From UBA6115 sp050953005 (GTDB lineage: Bacteria > Bacillota > Clostridia > Christensenellales > Aristaeellaceae): 64,000 nucleotides of DNA. Under the pieces are notes generated by a model, which was given only the letters and a program-made list of their open reading frames with translations, was not told the origin of the DNA and made no database searches. Each line of letters opens with the position of its first letter. The first letter of the stretch is position 1. The stretch is from assembly GCA_050953005.1 (NCBI GenBank), contig JBMNLV010000011.1, forward strand, positions 45,479 through 109,478, given 5' to 3'. The position numbers and the translations under genes were made by a program. Positions 49,618-57,907 of the stretch are shown piece by piece.

Positions 49618-51898
49618 CGTGCGCACCCCCTTCCGGGCCTTCCTGCCAGAACGCCCGCGTTTTTTCCTTGATTTCCTCTATAGTATACACTGTTTCCGGC
49701 TTGATGTGCCCGGGCAGCAGGCTCAAATAGCCATTTTGCATGTAGCGGTCGTCCAATAGCAGCAGCACGCCCCGGTCTGTTTCCGAGCGGATCAGCCGCC
49801 CGGCAGCCTGCAGCACCTTGTGCATGCCCGGATAGCGGTAGGCAAAGGCGAAGCCGTCCCCCAGGGCTTCTGCCATGCGCGCGCGGTACAAATCACGCTG
49901 CGCGTTGACCTGCGGCAGCCCAACGCCCACGATGGCCGCGGCGCTCAGCGCGCGTCCGGGCAGGTCCACGCCCTCGGCAAAAACGCCGCCCAGCACGCAC
50001 AGCCCCAGCAGGGGCCGGCTGTTCCTTGTGAAGGCCTCAAGGAAGTCTAGCCGCTGCCGCTCATCCATGCTGGCTTGCTGGACGATCATTGGCAGCTCCT
50101 TTTCACGCAGCAGGGTTTCCACGGCGCGCAGGTAAGCGAAGGAGGGAAAATAGGCGATCATTTTGCAGGGATGGGCTTCAAACTGCGCCGCGATGGCCTG
50201 CGCGGCCGGGAGCAGGCTGGTTTCCCGCGCGCGGTAGCGCGTGTTGAGCGCGAAGCGCAGGGTTTTCAAGTGCTCCGCGGGAAAGGGCGAGGGCAGCTCC
50301 AGGCAGGCGTCCTCGCTGTCACCGCCCATTAAGGAGCGCATGGCGCCAAGCGGGCTGAGCGTGGCTGAGTAAAATACGCAGCCGGACAGGCGCCTTGTGG
50401 TTTCCGCCAGGTGGGGAGCCGGGTTGAGGTTGAGCACCGTGATCCTGCCTTTATTTTTGTCTGGCCGGTGCATCAGGGTGTAGTCCTCCGGCTGCTCGCC
50501 GCTGCGGCGCAACGCGCCCAGAAAGCTGACCAGGTCGCGTATCAGGTGCAGGATGCCCGGCGTGAAGGCGTCGCTTAGGGTCTGGAGCAGCCCGTCTGCT
50601 GCCTGCTCCAGGCCATCACGCTGCGGAGGGTCCGCCTGCTCAATCAGCCGGATCAGCGCGGTGCAGGCCTTGTACTGCGGGCCGCTTCTGCCATGCAGCC
50701 GCCCGGTTTCCCGGCGGAAATCCCGCAGCTGCTTCGCGTCCAGGCTGCCGGAGAGCATGTCCCGCGTGCGGTCGGGCAGGTTGTGGGCTTCATCGACCAG
50801 CAGGGTGATGCTCCGCAGATGGTCAAAGATGCGGCTGAGACGGATTTGCGGGTCCAGCGCGTAGTTGTAATCGCAAAGGACCACATCGGCGATCTCACAT
50901 AGCGCCAGGGAATATTCAAAGGGACACAGGCGGTGCTTGTCCGCCATGCCGCTGATAAACGCGCCGTCCCATACCGGCGTTTGCAGGGCTTCCTCCAGCG
51001 CGGCCTGCTGGCGGTTATAATGCCCCTTCGCGCGGGGGCAGTGCTGCGGATGGCAGCGCAGCTGCTCCATCGGGCACAGGCTTTCCTTGGCGTTGAGTGT
51101 CAGGGCATGCGCGGCCAGGCCCCTGTCCAGCATGCGGTCAAGCTCCTTTTGCATCGCGATGCGCTGGGTGCCTCTGGCGGTCAGGCAGAACACTTTGAGG
51201 ACCAGCCCCTGTCCCAGGGCCTTGAGCGCCGGGTACAGCACCGCGGCGCTTTTGCCGGTGCCGGTAGGCATCACGGCATACAGGCGCTTTTTGCGCGCGA
51301 TGGCGGTATAGACCTGGGCGGCCATCTCACGCTGGCCGGGTCGGTAGGCTTCATAGGGGAAGGGCAGGCGCGACAGGCTCAGGTCACGCCGCTCCTGGTG
51401 GTCGAGCAGCCTGACCTGCCAGGCGACCCAAACGGAAAGCAATTCAAAAAAAGCGTCCCGCAGGCGCTCCCGTTCCCAGACCCGGGAAAACTGCGCTGTC
51501 AGCCCGCCCTGCGGAGTGACATAGCTGACCTGAAGACACACTTCGTCAAGCCCGTCCCGCTCGCAGAGCATATGGCCGTAGCATACCGCCTGCAGCAGGT
51601 GTTCCCTTAGCGGTTCCCGCGGCGCCTGCAGGGGGGACAGCTTGATCTCGTCAATCACGGGCGGCTGCGCGGCCGCATCATACAAATCCATCCGGCCGCT
51701 GACGCGCACCTCCCGGCCTTCCAGGCTGCCCTGCCAGTCCAGCAGGGTCTCGGCCTTGGCGGCGCTTCCAGTTTGCCGGGCCAGGTGGCCCTGGCGGCCC
51801 AGCTCCATGGCCTGGGATGAGACGGGAAGGATGTCCGGCTGAAAGACGCTGAACGCGACCAGGTTGCGCACGGATACGCGCAGGGGCTTGTCTGTCAT
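49610..51898 (-). CDS. Rad3/DinG-type superfamily 2 helicase with PD-(D/E)XK domain and Fe-S cluster
   Basis: A 762-residue ATP-dependent DNA helicase. Residues 1-170 form a Cas4/RecB-like nuclease fold: SGRMDLYD with an acidic residue and VIDEIKLS with the E-x-K pair. Walker A is MPTGTGKS (about 212-219). Iron-sulfur cysteines lie in SLCPMEQLRCHPQHCPRAK and HRLCPFEYSLALC. The helicase box LLVDEAHNLPD follows, and the C-terminal motif QAAGRLIRSETDRG. It belongs to the XPD-like group found in Firmicutes, probably acting in DNA repair. Its start overlaps the truA stop by four bases. Confidence 0.92.
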   Translation of the reverse strand: MTDKPLRVSVRNLVAFSVFQPDILPVSSQAMELGRQGHLARQTGSAAKAETLLDWQGSLEGREVRVSGRMDLYDAAAQPPVIDEIKLSPLQAPREPLREHLLQAVCYGHMLCERDGLDEVCLQVSYVTPQGGLTAQFSRVWERERLRDAFFELLSVWVAWQVRLLDHQERRDLSLSRLPFPYEAYRPGQREMAAQVYTAIARKKRLYAVMPTGTGKSAAVLYPALKALGQGLVLKVFCLTARGTQRIAMQKELDRMLDRGLAAHALTLNAKESLCPMEQLRCHPQHCPRAKGHYNRQQAALEEALQTPVWDGAFISGMADKHRLCPFEYSLALCEIADVVLCDYNYALDPQIRLSRIFDHLRSITLLVDEAHNLPDRTRDMLSGSLDAKQLRDFRRETGRLHGRSGPQYKACTALIRLIEQADPPQRDGLEQAADGLLQTLSDAFTPGILHLIRDLVSFLGALRRSGEQPEDYTLMHRPDKNKGRITVLNLNPAPHLAETTRRLSGCVFYSATLSPLGAMRSLMGGDSEDACLELPSPFPAEHLKTLRFALNTRYRARETSLLPAAQAIAAQFEAHPCKMIAYFPSFAYLRAVETLLREKELPMIVQQASMDERQRLDFLEAFTRNSRPLLGLCVLGGVFAEGVDLPGRALSAAAIVGVGLPQVNAQRDLYRARMAEALGDGFAFAYRYPGMHKVLQAAGRLIRSETDRGVLLLLDDRYMQNGYLSLLPGHIKPETVYTIEEIKEKTRAFWQEGPEGGAHDG

Positions 51899-52641
51899 GG
51901 AAGGCCCTCATAGTCCACTCGCACCAGGCACAGCCCGCACGCGGGCGCCGTGACGCCCAGATCCAGCCGGTTTTTTGAGTCCAGAGCCCGGCGGAAGGCG
52001 TCCGTATCCAGCTTGCCCTGGCCGATAGCGGTCAATGTGCCCGCGATGATGCGCACCATGTTGTATAAAAAAGCGTCCCCGCATACCTGAAGCGCCAGCT
52101 CATCGCCCTGTTTCGTGATTACAATGCTGTGGATCGTGCGTACCGTGGTTCTGGCGCTGCCGCCGGCTGCCTGAAACGCGGCGAAATCATGCCGTCCGAC
52201 CAGGTCCCGCGCCGCCTGCCGCATTCTGTCCAAATCCAGCGGCAGCGGTACGAAGGCGCAAAATTTATGCCGCAGCGCGCTGTTGTGGCGGCGGTTGAGG
52301 AAGCGGTATTCATAGGTTTTCTTTTGGGCGCAAAAGCGGGCGTGCAGGGCGTCGCTCACGCGCTGTGAAGCGGTCACCCGGATGTCCGGGGGTAGCAGGG
52401 TGTTGAGCACGAAGGGCCATTTCTCATCCGGAATGCCTGATGCCGTGTCAAAATGCGCGCGCTGCCCCAGGGCGTGCACCCCGGCGTCCGTGCGACTGGC
52501 GCCAATCAGCGTGTGGACCTGCCCTGTGGCCCGGGCCAGCGCTGTCTCCAGCACCTGCTGAACCGCCAGGCCGTTGTCCTGGCGCTGCCAGCCGGCAAAA
52601 CGCGTGCCGTCGTATTCGATGGTGAGCAGGATGCGCTTCAA
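51895..52641 (-). CDS. truA: tRNA pseudouridine(38-40) synthase
   Basis: A 248-residue enzyme modifying the anticodon arm of tRNAs. The N terminus is KRILLTIEYDGTRFAGWQ. The catalytic Asp is in GASRTDAGVHALGQ (about residue 53). FLYNMVRIIAGTL is the conserved C-terminal motif. I prefer the TTG at 52641, which gives the family's MKRI- start and overlaps the ecfT stop by four bases (TTGA); a GTG at 52650 is possible. The ecfA1-ecfA2-ecfT-truA order is conserved in Firmicutes. Confidence 0.94.
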   Translation of the reverse strand: MKRILLTIEYDGTRFAGWQRQDNGLAVQQVLETALARATGQVHTLIGASRTDAGVHALGQRAHFDTASGIPDEKWPFVLNTLLPPDIRVTASQRVSDALHARFCAQKKTYEYRFLNRRHNSALRHKFCAFVPLPLDLDRMRQAARDLVGRHDFAAFQAAGGSARTTVRTIHSIVITKQGDELALQVCGDAFLYNMVRIIAGTLTAIGQGKLDTDAFRRALDSKNRLDLGVTAPACGLCLVRVDYEGLP

Positions 52642-53441
52642 GAGAGCCACCCGGGCAGCAGGATCAACAGGTACAGCGCCAGCATGCTCACCAGGGCCAG
52701 GGCATCGCGCCGGCCATACTGCAGTTTGTGCAGCCGGGTGCGGCCCTCGCCGCCGTGGTAACAGCGCGCCTCCATGGCCATGGCCAAGTCGCCCGCGCGG
52801 CGGAAGGCGCTGATAAACAGCGGCACCAGCAAAGGGATCATGGCGCGGGCGCGCGCGAGCAGGTTGCCGGTCTCAAAATCGGCGCCCCGCGCGGTTTGCG
52901 CTTTCATGATCTTGTCCGCTTCCTCCATCAGCGTTGGGATAAAGCGCAGGGCGATGGTCATCATCATGGCCATCTCATGCGCCGGGAATTTGATGACCTT
53001 CAGCGGCGAAGCCAGCCGCTCCAGGCCGTCTGTCAAGGTGACCGGCGCTGTGGTCAGCGTGAGGATGGAGGAGCCCGTCACCAGGAAAATCAGCCGGAAG
53101 GTAAAAATCAGGGCGTTGATCAGGCCTTCCCGCCAGATAACGACGCTGCCTACGCGCACCAGCTCCTGGGTGCCCGAAAAGAAGAACAGGTTGAGCACAA
53201 AGGTGATGACCAGCAGGATGCGCATGGGCCTGAGGCTGCGAAGCATCATGCCGGCCGGTAATTTGGCCATTCGCGCGGCAAACACAAGATAGGCAGCCAC
53301 GGGGAGGTAAAACAACAGGTTTCCGACCAGAAAGACCGCGATGATGTATAAGAAGGTCAGGATGATCTTTAAGCGCGGGTCCAGCCGGTGTACCGGGCTG
53401 TCCACCGGGTAATACTGGCCCAGGGTGATGTCACGCAGCAC
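52638..53441 (-). CDS. ecfT: Energy-coupling factor transporter transmembrane protein EcfT
   Basis: A 267-residue membrane subunit linking the two ATPases to exchangeable vitamin-binding S components. Five to six helices (for example LKIILTFLYIIAVFLVG and the segment at FVLNLFFFSG). The two Ala-Arg-Gly coupling motifs are seen as QTARGADFE and MEARCYHGG. The GTG at 53441 is chosen: GGGGAGG lies 8 bases upstream and the gene then overlaps the ecfA2 stop by 11 bases. The length fits the family. The frame extends about 80 codons further but only as a shadow of ecfA2. Confidence 0.92.
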   Translation of the reverse strand: MLRDITLGQYYPVDSPVHRLDPRLKIILTFLYIIAVFLVGNLLFYLPVAAYLVFAARMAKLPAGMMLRSLRPMRILLVITFVLNLFFFSGTQELVRVGSVVIWREGLINALIFTFRLIFLVTGSSILTLTTAPVTLTDGLERLASPLKVIKFPAHEMAMMMTIALRFIPTLMEEADKIMKAQTARGADFETGNLLARARAMIPLLVPLFISAFRRAGDLAMAMEARCYHGGEGRTRLHKLQYGRRDALALVSMLALYLLILLPGWLS

Positions 53442-54291
53442 TGCCGCCACCTCCCCGTATAGCCGCGGCCAGGGCGTCGGCGATCTCTTCGGGTTGGGCA
53501 TGGTCCGCCATGTCCAGCCCGGCCTCGCGCAGCCGGCGGGCCAGCTTGAAGCCCGCGGGAATGTCCAGGCCCATGGCAGCCAGTCGCTCCTGCTGGGAGA
53601 AAATCTCCAGCACGCTGCCCTGCATGACCAGACGCCCCTTTTCCAGCACCGCGACGCGGGTAGCCAGGCGGGCCACGTCATCCATGGCATGGGAGATCAT
53701 CACCACCGTGGTGCCCTCCCGGTTAAGGCGCCGGATATCCTCCAGCAGGTAATCGCGCGCGCGCGGGTCCAGCCCCGCGGTGGGCTCGTCCAGAACAAGC
53801 ACGCTCGGCTGTATGGCCAACACGCCGGCCAGCGCCACCCGGCGCATCTGCCCGCCGGACAGCTCAAAGGGGGAGCGGTCCTTCATTTCCTCAAAATCCA
53901 ACCCCACCTGCGCCATGGCGCCCCGGACGCGCTGCTCGATTTCCTGGCCTGTTAGGCCCATGTTTTTGGGGCCAAAGGCGATGTCCTTGAACACCGTCTC
54001 CTCAAAGAGCTGGTGCTCCGGGTACTGAAACACCAACCCCACGCGAAAGCGCAGCGCACGGCGCTGGGCGCCTTTCTGGTTGATGTCCTCGCCGTTCAGC
54101 AGCACACGCCCGCTGGTGGGTTCCAACAGCCCGTTGAGGTGCTGGGCCAGCGTTGATTTGCCCGATCCGGTATGGCCGATCAGGGCCAGCAGCTCCCCGT
54201 CATGGATGGTCAGGCTGATATCCTCCAGCGCCACGGACACCTGGGGGCCGGAACGGTAGTGGTGGCTTACCTTTTCAAGCACGATGGGCAC
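53431..54291 (-). CDS. ecfA2: ECF transporter ATP-binding protein EcfA2
   Basis: A 286-residue ATPase. Walker A GHTGSGKST, Q-loop VFQYPEHQLF, signature LSGGQMRR, Walker B VLVLDEPTAGLDP, switch SHAMDD. The Q-loop sequence YPEHQLFEETV is the EcfA2 hallmark. It overlaps ecfA1 by 25 bases. With EcfA1 and EcfT it drives uptake of vitamins or metals by S components encoded elsewhere; none lies in the window. Confidence 0.95.
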   Translation of the reverse strand: MPIVLEKVSHHYRSGPQVSVALEDISLTIHDGELLALIGHTGSGKSTLAQHLNGLLEPTSGRVLLNGEDINQKGAQRRALRFRVGLVFQYPEHQLFEETVFKDIAFGPKNMGLTGQEIEQRVRGAMAQVGLDFEEMKDRSPFELSGGQMRRVALAGVLAIQPSVLVLDEPTAGLDPRARDYLLEDIRRLNREGTTVVMISHAMDDVARLATRVAVLEKGRLVMQGSVLEIFSQQERLAAMGLDIPAGFKLARRLREAGLDMADHAQPEEIADALAAAIRGGGGSAA

Positions 54292-55121
54292 AGCCGCTTC
54301 ACCTCCTCCACCATGTCGTCAACCGTGAGCACGCCGGAACTGATCTGAATGCCGCGCTCCCGCAGCAAATGGGCCAGCCTGGTCATGGGCGGCACATCCA
54401 GCCGCAGGTCACGCAGCTGATCCACCTGGGAGAAGATCTCCCCCGGGGTGCCGTCCATGGCGATGCGGCCATGATCCATGACCAGCACGCGCTGGGCGCG
54501 CGCAGCCTCCTCCATGAAGTGGGTGATCCAGACGACCGTAATGCCCTGTTCCTGGTTGAGCCGCAGGACGGTGTCCAGCACCTCGCGGCGCCCCTGGGGA
54601 TCCAGCATGGCGGTGGCCTCGTCCAGAATCAGGGCCTCCGGCTGCATCGCCAGGATCCCGGCGATGGCTACGCGCTGCTTTTGTCCGCCTGAGAGCAGGT
54701 GGGGCGCGTGCTGCTTGAACTGGCTCATCCCTGTCATCTCCAGCGCCCGGTCGATGCGCGCGGGCATCTCATCAGGCGGGATGCCGATGTTTTCCAGGCC
54801 AAAGGCCACATCATCATATACCTGGGTGGCGACCAGCTGGTTATCCGGGTTTTGAAACACCATGCCCGCGGTGCGGCGGATGTCCCAGATCTTGGCTTCG
54901 TCCTTTGTGTCCATCCCGCTGACGGTGACACTGCCCTGCGTGGGCAAAAACAGCCCGTTGAGCAGCTTGGCCAGCGTGGACTTGCCTGAGCCGTTGTGAC
55001 CCAGAACAGCCAGGAACTGCCCGCGCGGAACCTGCAGGCTGATATTATCCAGCGCGGCCGGCGCGCCGGGCTCGTAATGATAGCTCAGGCCGCTGAGCAT
55101 CAGGTGAGGACTTTGTGTCAT
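54267..55121 (-). CDS. ecfA1: ECF transporter ATP-binding protein EcfA1
   Basis: A 284-residue ATPase. Walker A GHNGSGKST, Q-loop VFQNPDNQLVATQV (EcfA1 hallmark), signature LSGGQKQRVAIAG, Walker B LILDEATAMLDP with catalytic Glu, switch THFMEE. The C-terminal domain closes the dimer. The start overlaps the tgt stop by four bases. Confidence 0.95.
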   Translation of the reverse strand: MTQSPHLMLSGLSYHYEPGAPAALDNISLQVPRGQFLAVLGHNGSGKSTLAKLLNGLFLPTQGSVTVSGMDTKDEAKIWDIRRTAGMVFQNPDNQLVATQVYDDVAFGLENIGIPPDEMPARIDRALEMTGMSQFKQHAPHLLSGGQKQRVAIAGILAMQPEALILDEATAMLDPQGRREVLDTVLRLNQEQGITVVWITHFMEEAARAQRVLVMDHGRIAMDGTPGEIFSQVDQLRDLRLDVPPMTRLAHLLRERGIQISSGVLTVDDMVEEVKRLCPSCLKR

Positions 55122-56263
55122 GCGCCCTCCCCGCGGTTGAAGGCGCCGCGCATGTCAAACATCCGGTAGAATTCCTTGGTATAGTCATTGAAGCGGTCAT
55201 CCAGGATGGCCTGCCTGGCGTCTGCCATCAGCCGCGTCAGGTACCGCAGGTTGTGGATGCTGCACAGGCGGGCGCCGGTGATCTCGCCGGTGTTGATCAG
55301 ATGGCGGATGTACGCGCGTGTATAGTGCCGGCAGGCTTCGCAGTCACATCCTTCCTCCAGCGGCCTGAAATCTTCCTTGCAGGTCGCGTTGCGGACCACC
55401 AGCCGCCCATAACGGGTCAGCACCGTGCCGTTGCGCGCGATGCGGGTCGCCAGCACGCAGTCAAACATGTCCACTCCGCGCAGCACGCCCTCCAGCAGGC
55501 AGTCCGGCGTGCCCACGCCCATCAGGTAGCGGGGCTTGTCGCGGGGCAAGTGCGGCACGGTGATGTCCAGCAATCGGTACATGGTGTCCTTGGGCTCCCC
55601 TACGGACAGCCCGCCGATGCCATAGCCCGGGAAATCCATCTGCGCCAGAACCTGCGCGGATTCTACCCGCAGATCCTCATAAAACGCGCCCTGGACGATG
55701 CCGAACAGCGCCTGATCACCTCGCGTGTGCGCCGCGATGCAGCGCTGCGCCCAGCGGTGGGTGCGCTCCATGTTCAGCCGGGCCTGGCCGTAACCGCAGG
55801 GGTAGGGCGAGCACACGTCAAAAGCCATTGCGATGTCCGCGCCCAGGTCCTGCTGGATTTGCATGGAGGATTCCGGGCTCATCAACAGCGCGCTGCCGTC
55901 CAGGTGGTTGCGGAAGGCGACGCCTTCCTCAGTAATCTTGTTCAGGTCAGCCAGGGAAAACACCTGAAACCCCCCCGAGTCCGTCAGGATGGGGCGATCC
56001 CAGGCCATGAAGCTGTGCAGCCCGCCGGCGGCTTTGACAATGCGGCTGCCCGGGCGCAGGGCGAGGTGGTAGGTGTTTGCAAGCAGGATGGGCGCGCCAA
56101 GTTCCACCATCTCACGGGAGGTCATGGCCTTGACCACGGCCTGCGTGCCCACGGGCATGTATACAGGCGTGGGGATCTGCCCGTGGGGGGTGTGCAAAAT
56201 GCCGGCGCGGGCGCCGGACTGCGCGCAGACATGCTGCAGCTCAAAATGGACGGGTCTTGACAA
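55118..56263 (-). CDS. tgt: Queuine/preQ1 tRNA-guanine transglycosylase
   Basis: A 381-residue enzyme that swaps guanine 34 for preQ1 in tRNAs with GUN anticodons. TDSGGFQVFSL with the catalytic Asp, MAFDVCSPYPCGYGQA, the second Asp in MFDCVLATRIARNG, and zinc ligands CDCEACRHYTRAYIRHL plus a later His. The TTG start (MSRPVHF) is set by AGGAGA upstream. No queA or preQ1 synthesis genes accompany it, so the substrate route is not visible here. Confidence 0.95.
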   Translation of the reverse strand: MSRPVHFELQHVCAQSGARAGILHTPHGQIPTPVYMPVGTQAVVKAMTSREMVELGAPILLANTYHLALRPGSRIVKAAGGLHSFMAWDRPILTDSGGFQVFSLADLNKITEEGVAFRNHLDGSALLMSPESSMQIQQDLGADIAMAFDVCSPYPCGYGQARLNMERTHRWAQRCIAAHTRGDQALFGIVQGAFYEDLRVESAQVLAQMDFPGYGIGGLSVGEPKDTMYRLLDITVPHLPRDKPRYLMGVGTPDCLLEGVLRGVDMFDCVLATRIARNGTVLTRYGRLVVRNATCKEDFRPLEEGCDCEACRHYTRAYIRHLINTGEITGARLCSIHNLRYLTRLMADARQAILDDRFNDYTKEFYRMFDMRGAFNRGEGA

Positions 56264-56300
56264 ACGTTCTCCTTTTAGGCGGGTCGCTGCGTGCTGCGCA

Positions 56301-57041
56301 TTACTGCGCCAGGTCGGGCCAGTGGCGCTCGAGGGCATCCAGGTCGCGCAGGTAAGGGTCAAAATGCGCGCTGTGCGGCCAGCCACCGGGCATCCGGCCG
56401 GGCGCGCAGATAAAGACCATGGCCTTGCCGGTAATCGGGTGGTTCAGCGACAGGCGCATCCCCCACAGCGCAATCAGGCCGGAGGTTCCTTCCTTGTTAT
56501 AGCGCGCGTCACCCAGCAGGGGATGGCCGAAATGGGCCATTTGCGCGCGGATCTGATGGGCGCGCCCGGTTTGCAGCCGGATGGCAACCAGGCTTTTTTC
56601 CTCCGTGAAGTCTATCGTCTGGCCGGACAGGCTGGCCCGTTTGCCATGCAGTTTCAGGTATTTGGGCAGCACGCGCACGGTATTGGACTGCTCATCCTTT
56701 TGAAGCCAGTCGGTCAATTGGAAGGTGGCGGGCACGCGCCCGCGGCAGACAGCGATGTACTCCCGCGACAGGCTGCCTTCTCTCAACTGCTGGCTGAGGC
56801 GGCCGGCGGCTTTGCTGGTGCGCGCGAAAGCCAGCAGCCCGCCTACCGGGCGGTCAATGCGGTGGACCAGGCCCAGGTAGGCCTCTCCGGGCTTTTCATA
56901 CTTGACGCGGATGTATTCCTTGAGCAGGCTGTGCAAATCCGCGTCGCCGGTGATGTCCCCCTGGGTAAGCATCCGGGGCGGCTTGACAGCGACAATCAGG
57001 TGATTGTCCTCGTATAAAATCAGTTGGCTGACGTCGTTCAA
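56301..57041 (-). CDS. RluA-family pseudouridine synthase
   Basis: A 246-residue enzyme isomerising uridine in rRNA or tRNA. The catalytic motif is LVHRIDRPVGGLLAFARTSKAA, with Asp in HRID (more often HRLD). LQTGRAHQIRAQMAHFGHP is the second family motif. It lacks an S4 domain, like the single-domain group. The TTG start at 57041 overlaps the methyltransferase stop by four bases (TTGA) with GGAGA upstream; the long upstream frame is a shadow. Confidence 0.9.
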   Translation of the reverse strand: MNDVSQLILYEDNHLIVAVKPPRMLTQGDITGDADLHSLLKEYIRVKYEKPGEAYLGLVHRIDRPVGGLLAFARTSKAAGRLSQQLREGSLSREYIAVCRGRVPATFQLTDWLQKDEQSNTVRVLPKYLKLHGKRASLSGQTIDFTEEKSLVAIRLQTGRAHQIRAQMAHFGHPLLGDARYNKEGTSGLIALWGMRLSLNHPITGKAMVFICAPGRMPGGWPHSAHFDPYLRDLDALERHWPDLAQ

Positions 57042-57907
57042 CTTGGTTCTCCTTTGGCTTGCCAGCGCCCGCTGGCGCCTGCCGGTAGGATGCCGCCTGA
57101 GGCAACGGGCAGGCAGAGCTCCCGGGATGAGATGGCGCCGCCGTGCAGCGGCAGCACCGCCTGGCGCAGGATGTTGTGCAGCACGGCAGGCTGAAAGCCT
57201 GTGGTATAGCCGTTGATCAGAAAGAATAAAGGCGTTTTGCTGAGCAGCTGCGCGCATAGCTCAACCAGCGGGAACAGCTCGTTTTCCAGCTTCCAGACTT
57301 CCCCTGAGGGGCCCCTTCCGAAGCTGGGCGGATCCATCAGGATACCGTCATACCGTTTGCCCCGGCGCAATTCGCGCTGGACAAAGGCCTTGGCGTCCTC
57401 AATGATGAAGCGTCCCCGGTCCTCCGGGATGCCGCTCAGCGAGCGGTTTTCCTTGGCCCACAGCACCATGCCCCGGGCGGCGTCCACATGGGTGACCTGG
57501 GCGCCTGCCTTGAGCAGGGCCACGGTCGCGCCGCCCGTATAGGCAAACAGGTTGAGCACCCTGGCGGACGGATGCCGGTTCACCAGGTCAGCCATCCAGT
57601 CCCAGTTGGCGGCCTGTTCTGGAAACAGCCCCGTATGCTTAAAACCGGTTGGGCGCACATAAAAGCGCAAATCACGGTAGCCTATCTCCCAGCGCTCCGG
57701 CAGCGGCCTGCGGAAAGTCCAGGCGCCGCCTCCCTCGCCTGAGCGGCGGTACACCGCGTCCGCCTGCGACCATAGGGGGGCGTCGGATTTGGGCCAGATG
57801 ACCTGGGGGTCTGGCCGGGCCAGAATCACGTCTCCCCAGCGCTCCAGCTTCATGCCCTCGCCGGTGTCCAGCACCTCAAAATCCTGCCAGGCGTCAGCGA
57901 TAAACAT
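57038..57907 (-). CDS. Class I SAM-dependent methyltransferase, RlmI/RlmL-like
   Basis: A 289-residue protein. A small N-terminal beta domain (about 1-110) is followed by the Rossmann domain: SAM motif VLNLFAYTGGATVALL, acidic strand THVDAARGM, and motif IV LMDPPSFGRG. DPPSF-type enzymes mostly methylate rRNA cytosine or guanine. It lacks the PUA domain of full RlmI. The start is one base into the glpK stop; the RluA gene downstream also acts on RNA. Confidence 0.88.
   Translation of the reverse strand: MFIADAWQDFEVLDTGEGMKLERWGDVILARPDPQVIWPKSDAPLWSQADAVYRRSGEGGGAWTFRRPLPERWEIGYRDLRFYVRPTGFKHTGLFPEQAANWDWMADLVNRHPSARVLNLFAYTGGATVALLKAGAQVTHVDAARGMVLWAKENRSLSGIPEDRGRFIIEDAKAFVQRELRRGKRYDGILMDPPSFGRGPSGEVWKLENELFPLVELCAQLLSKTPLFFLINGYTTGFQPAVLHNILRQAVLPLHGGAISSRELCLPVASGGILPAGASGRWQAKGEPS

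Noticed and set aside
56264..56300. preQ1 riboswitch before tgt
   Set aside because: The gap is 37 bases inside an operon and shows no fitting hairpin and tail.
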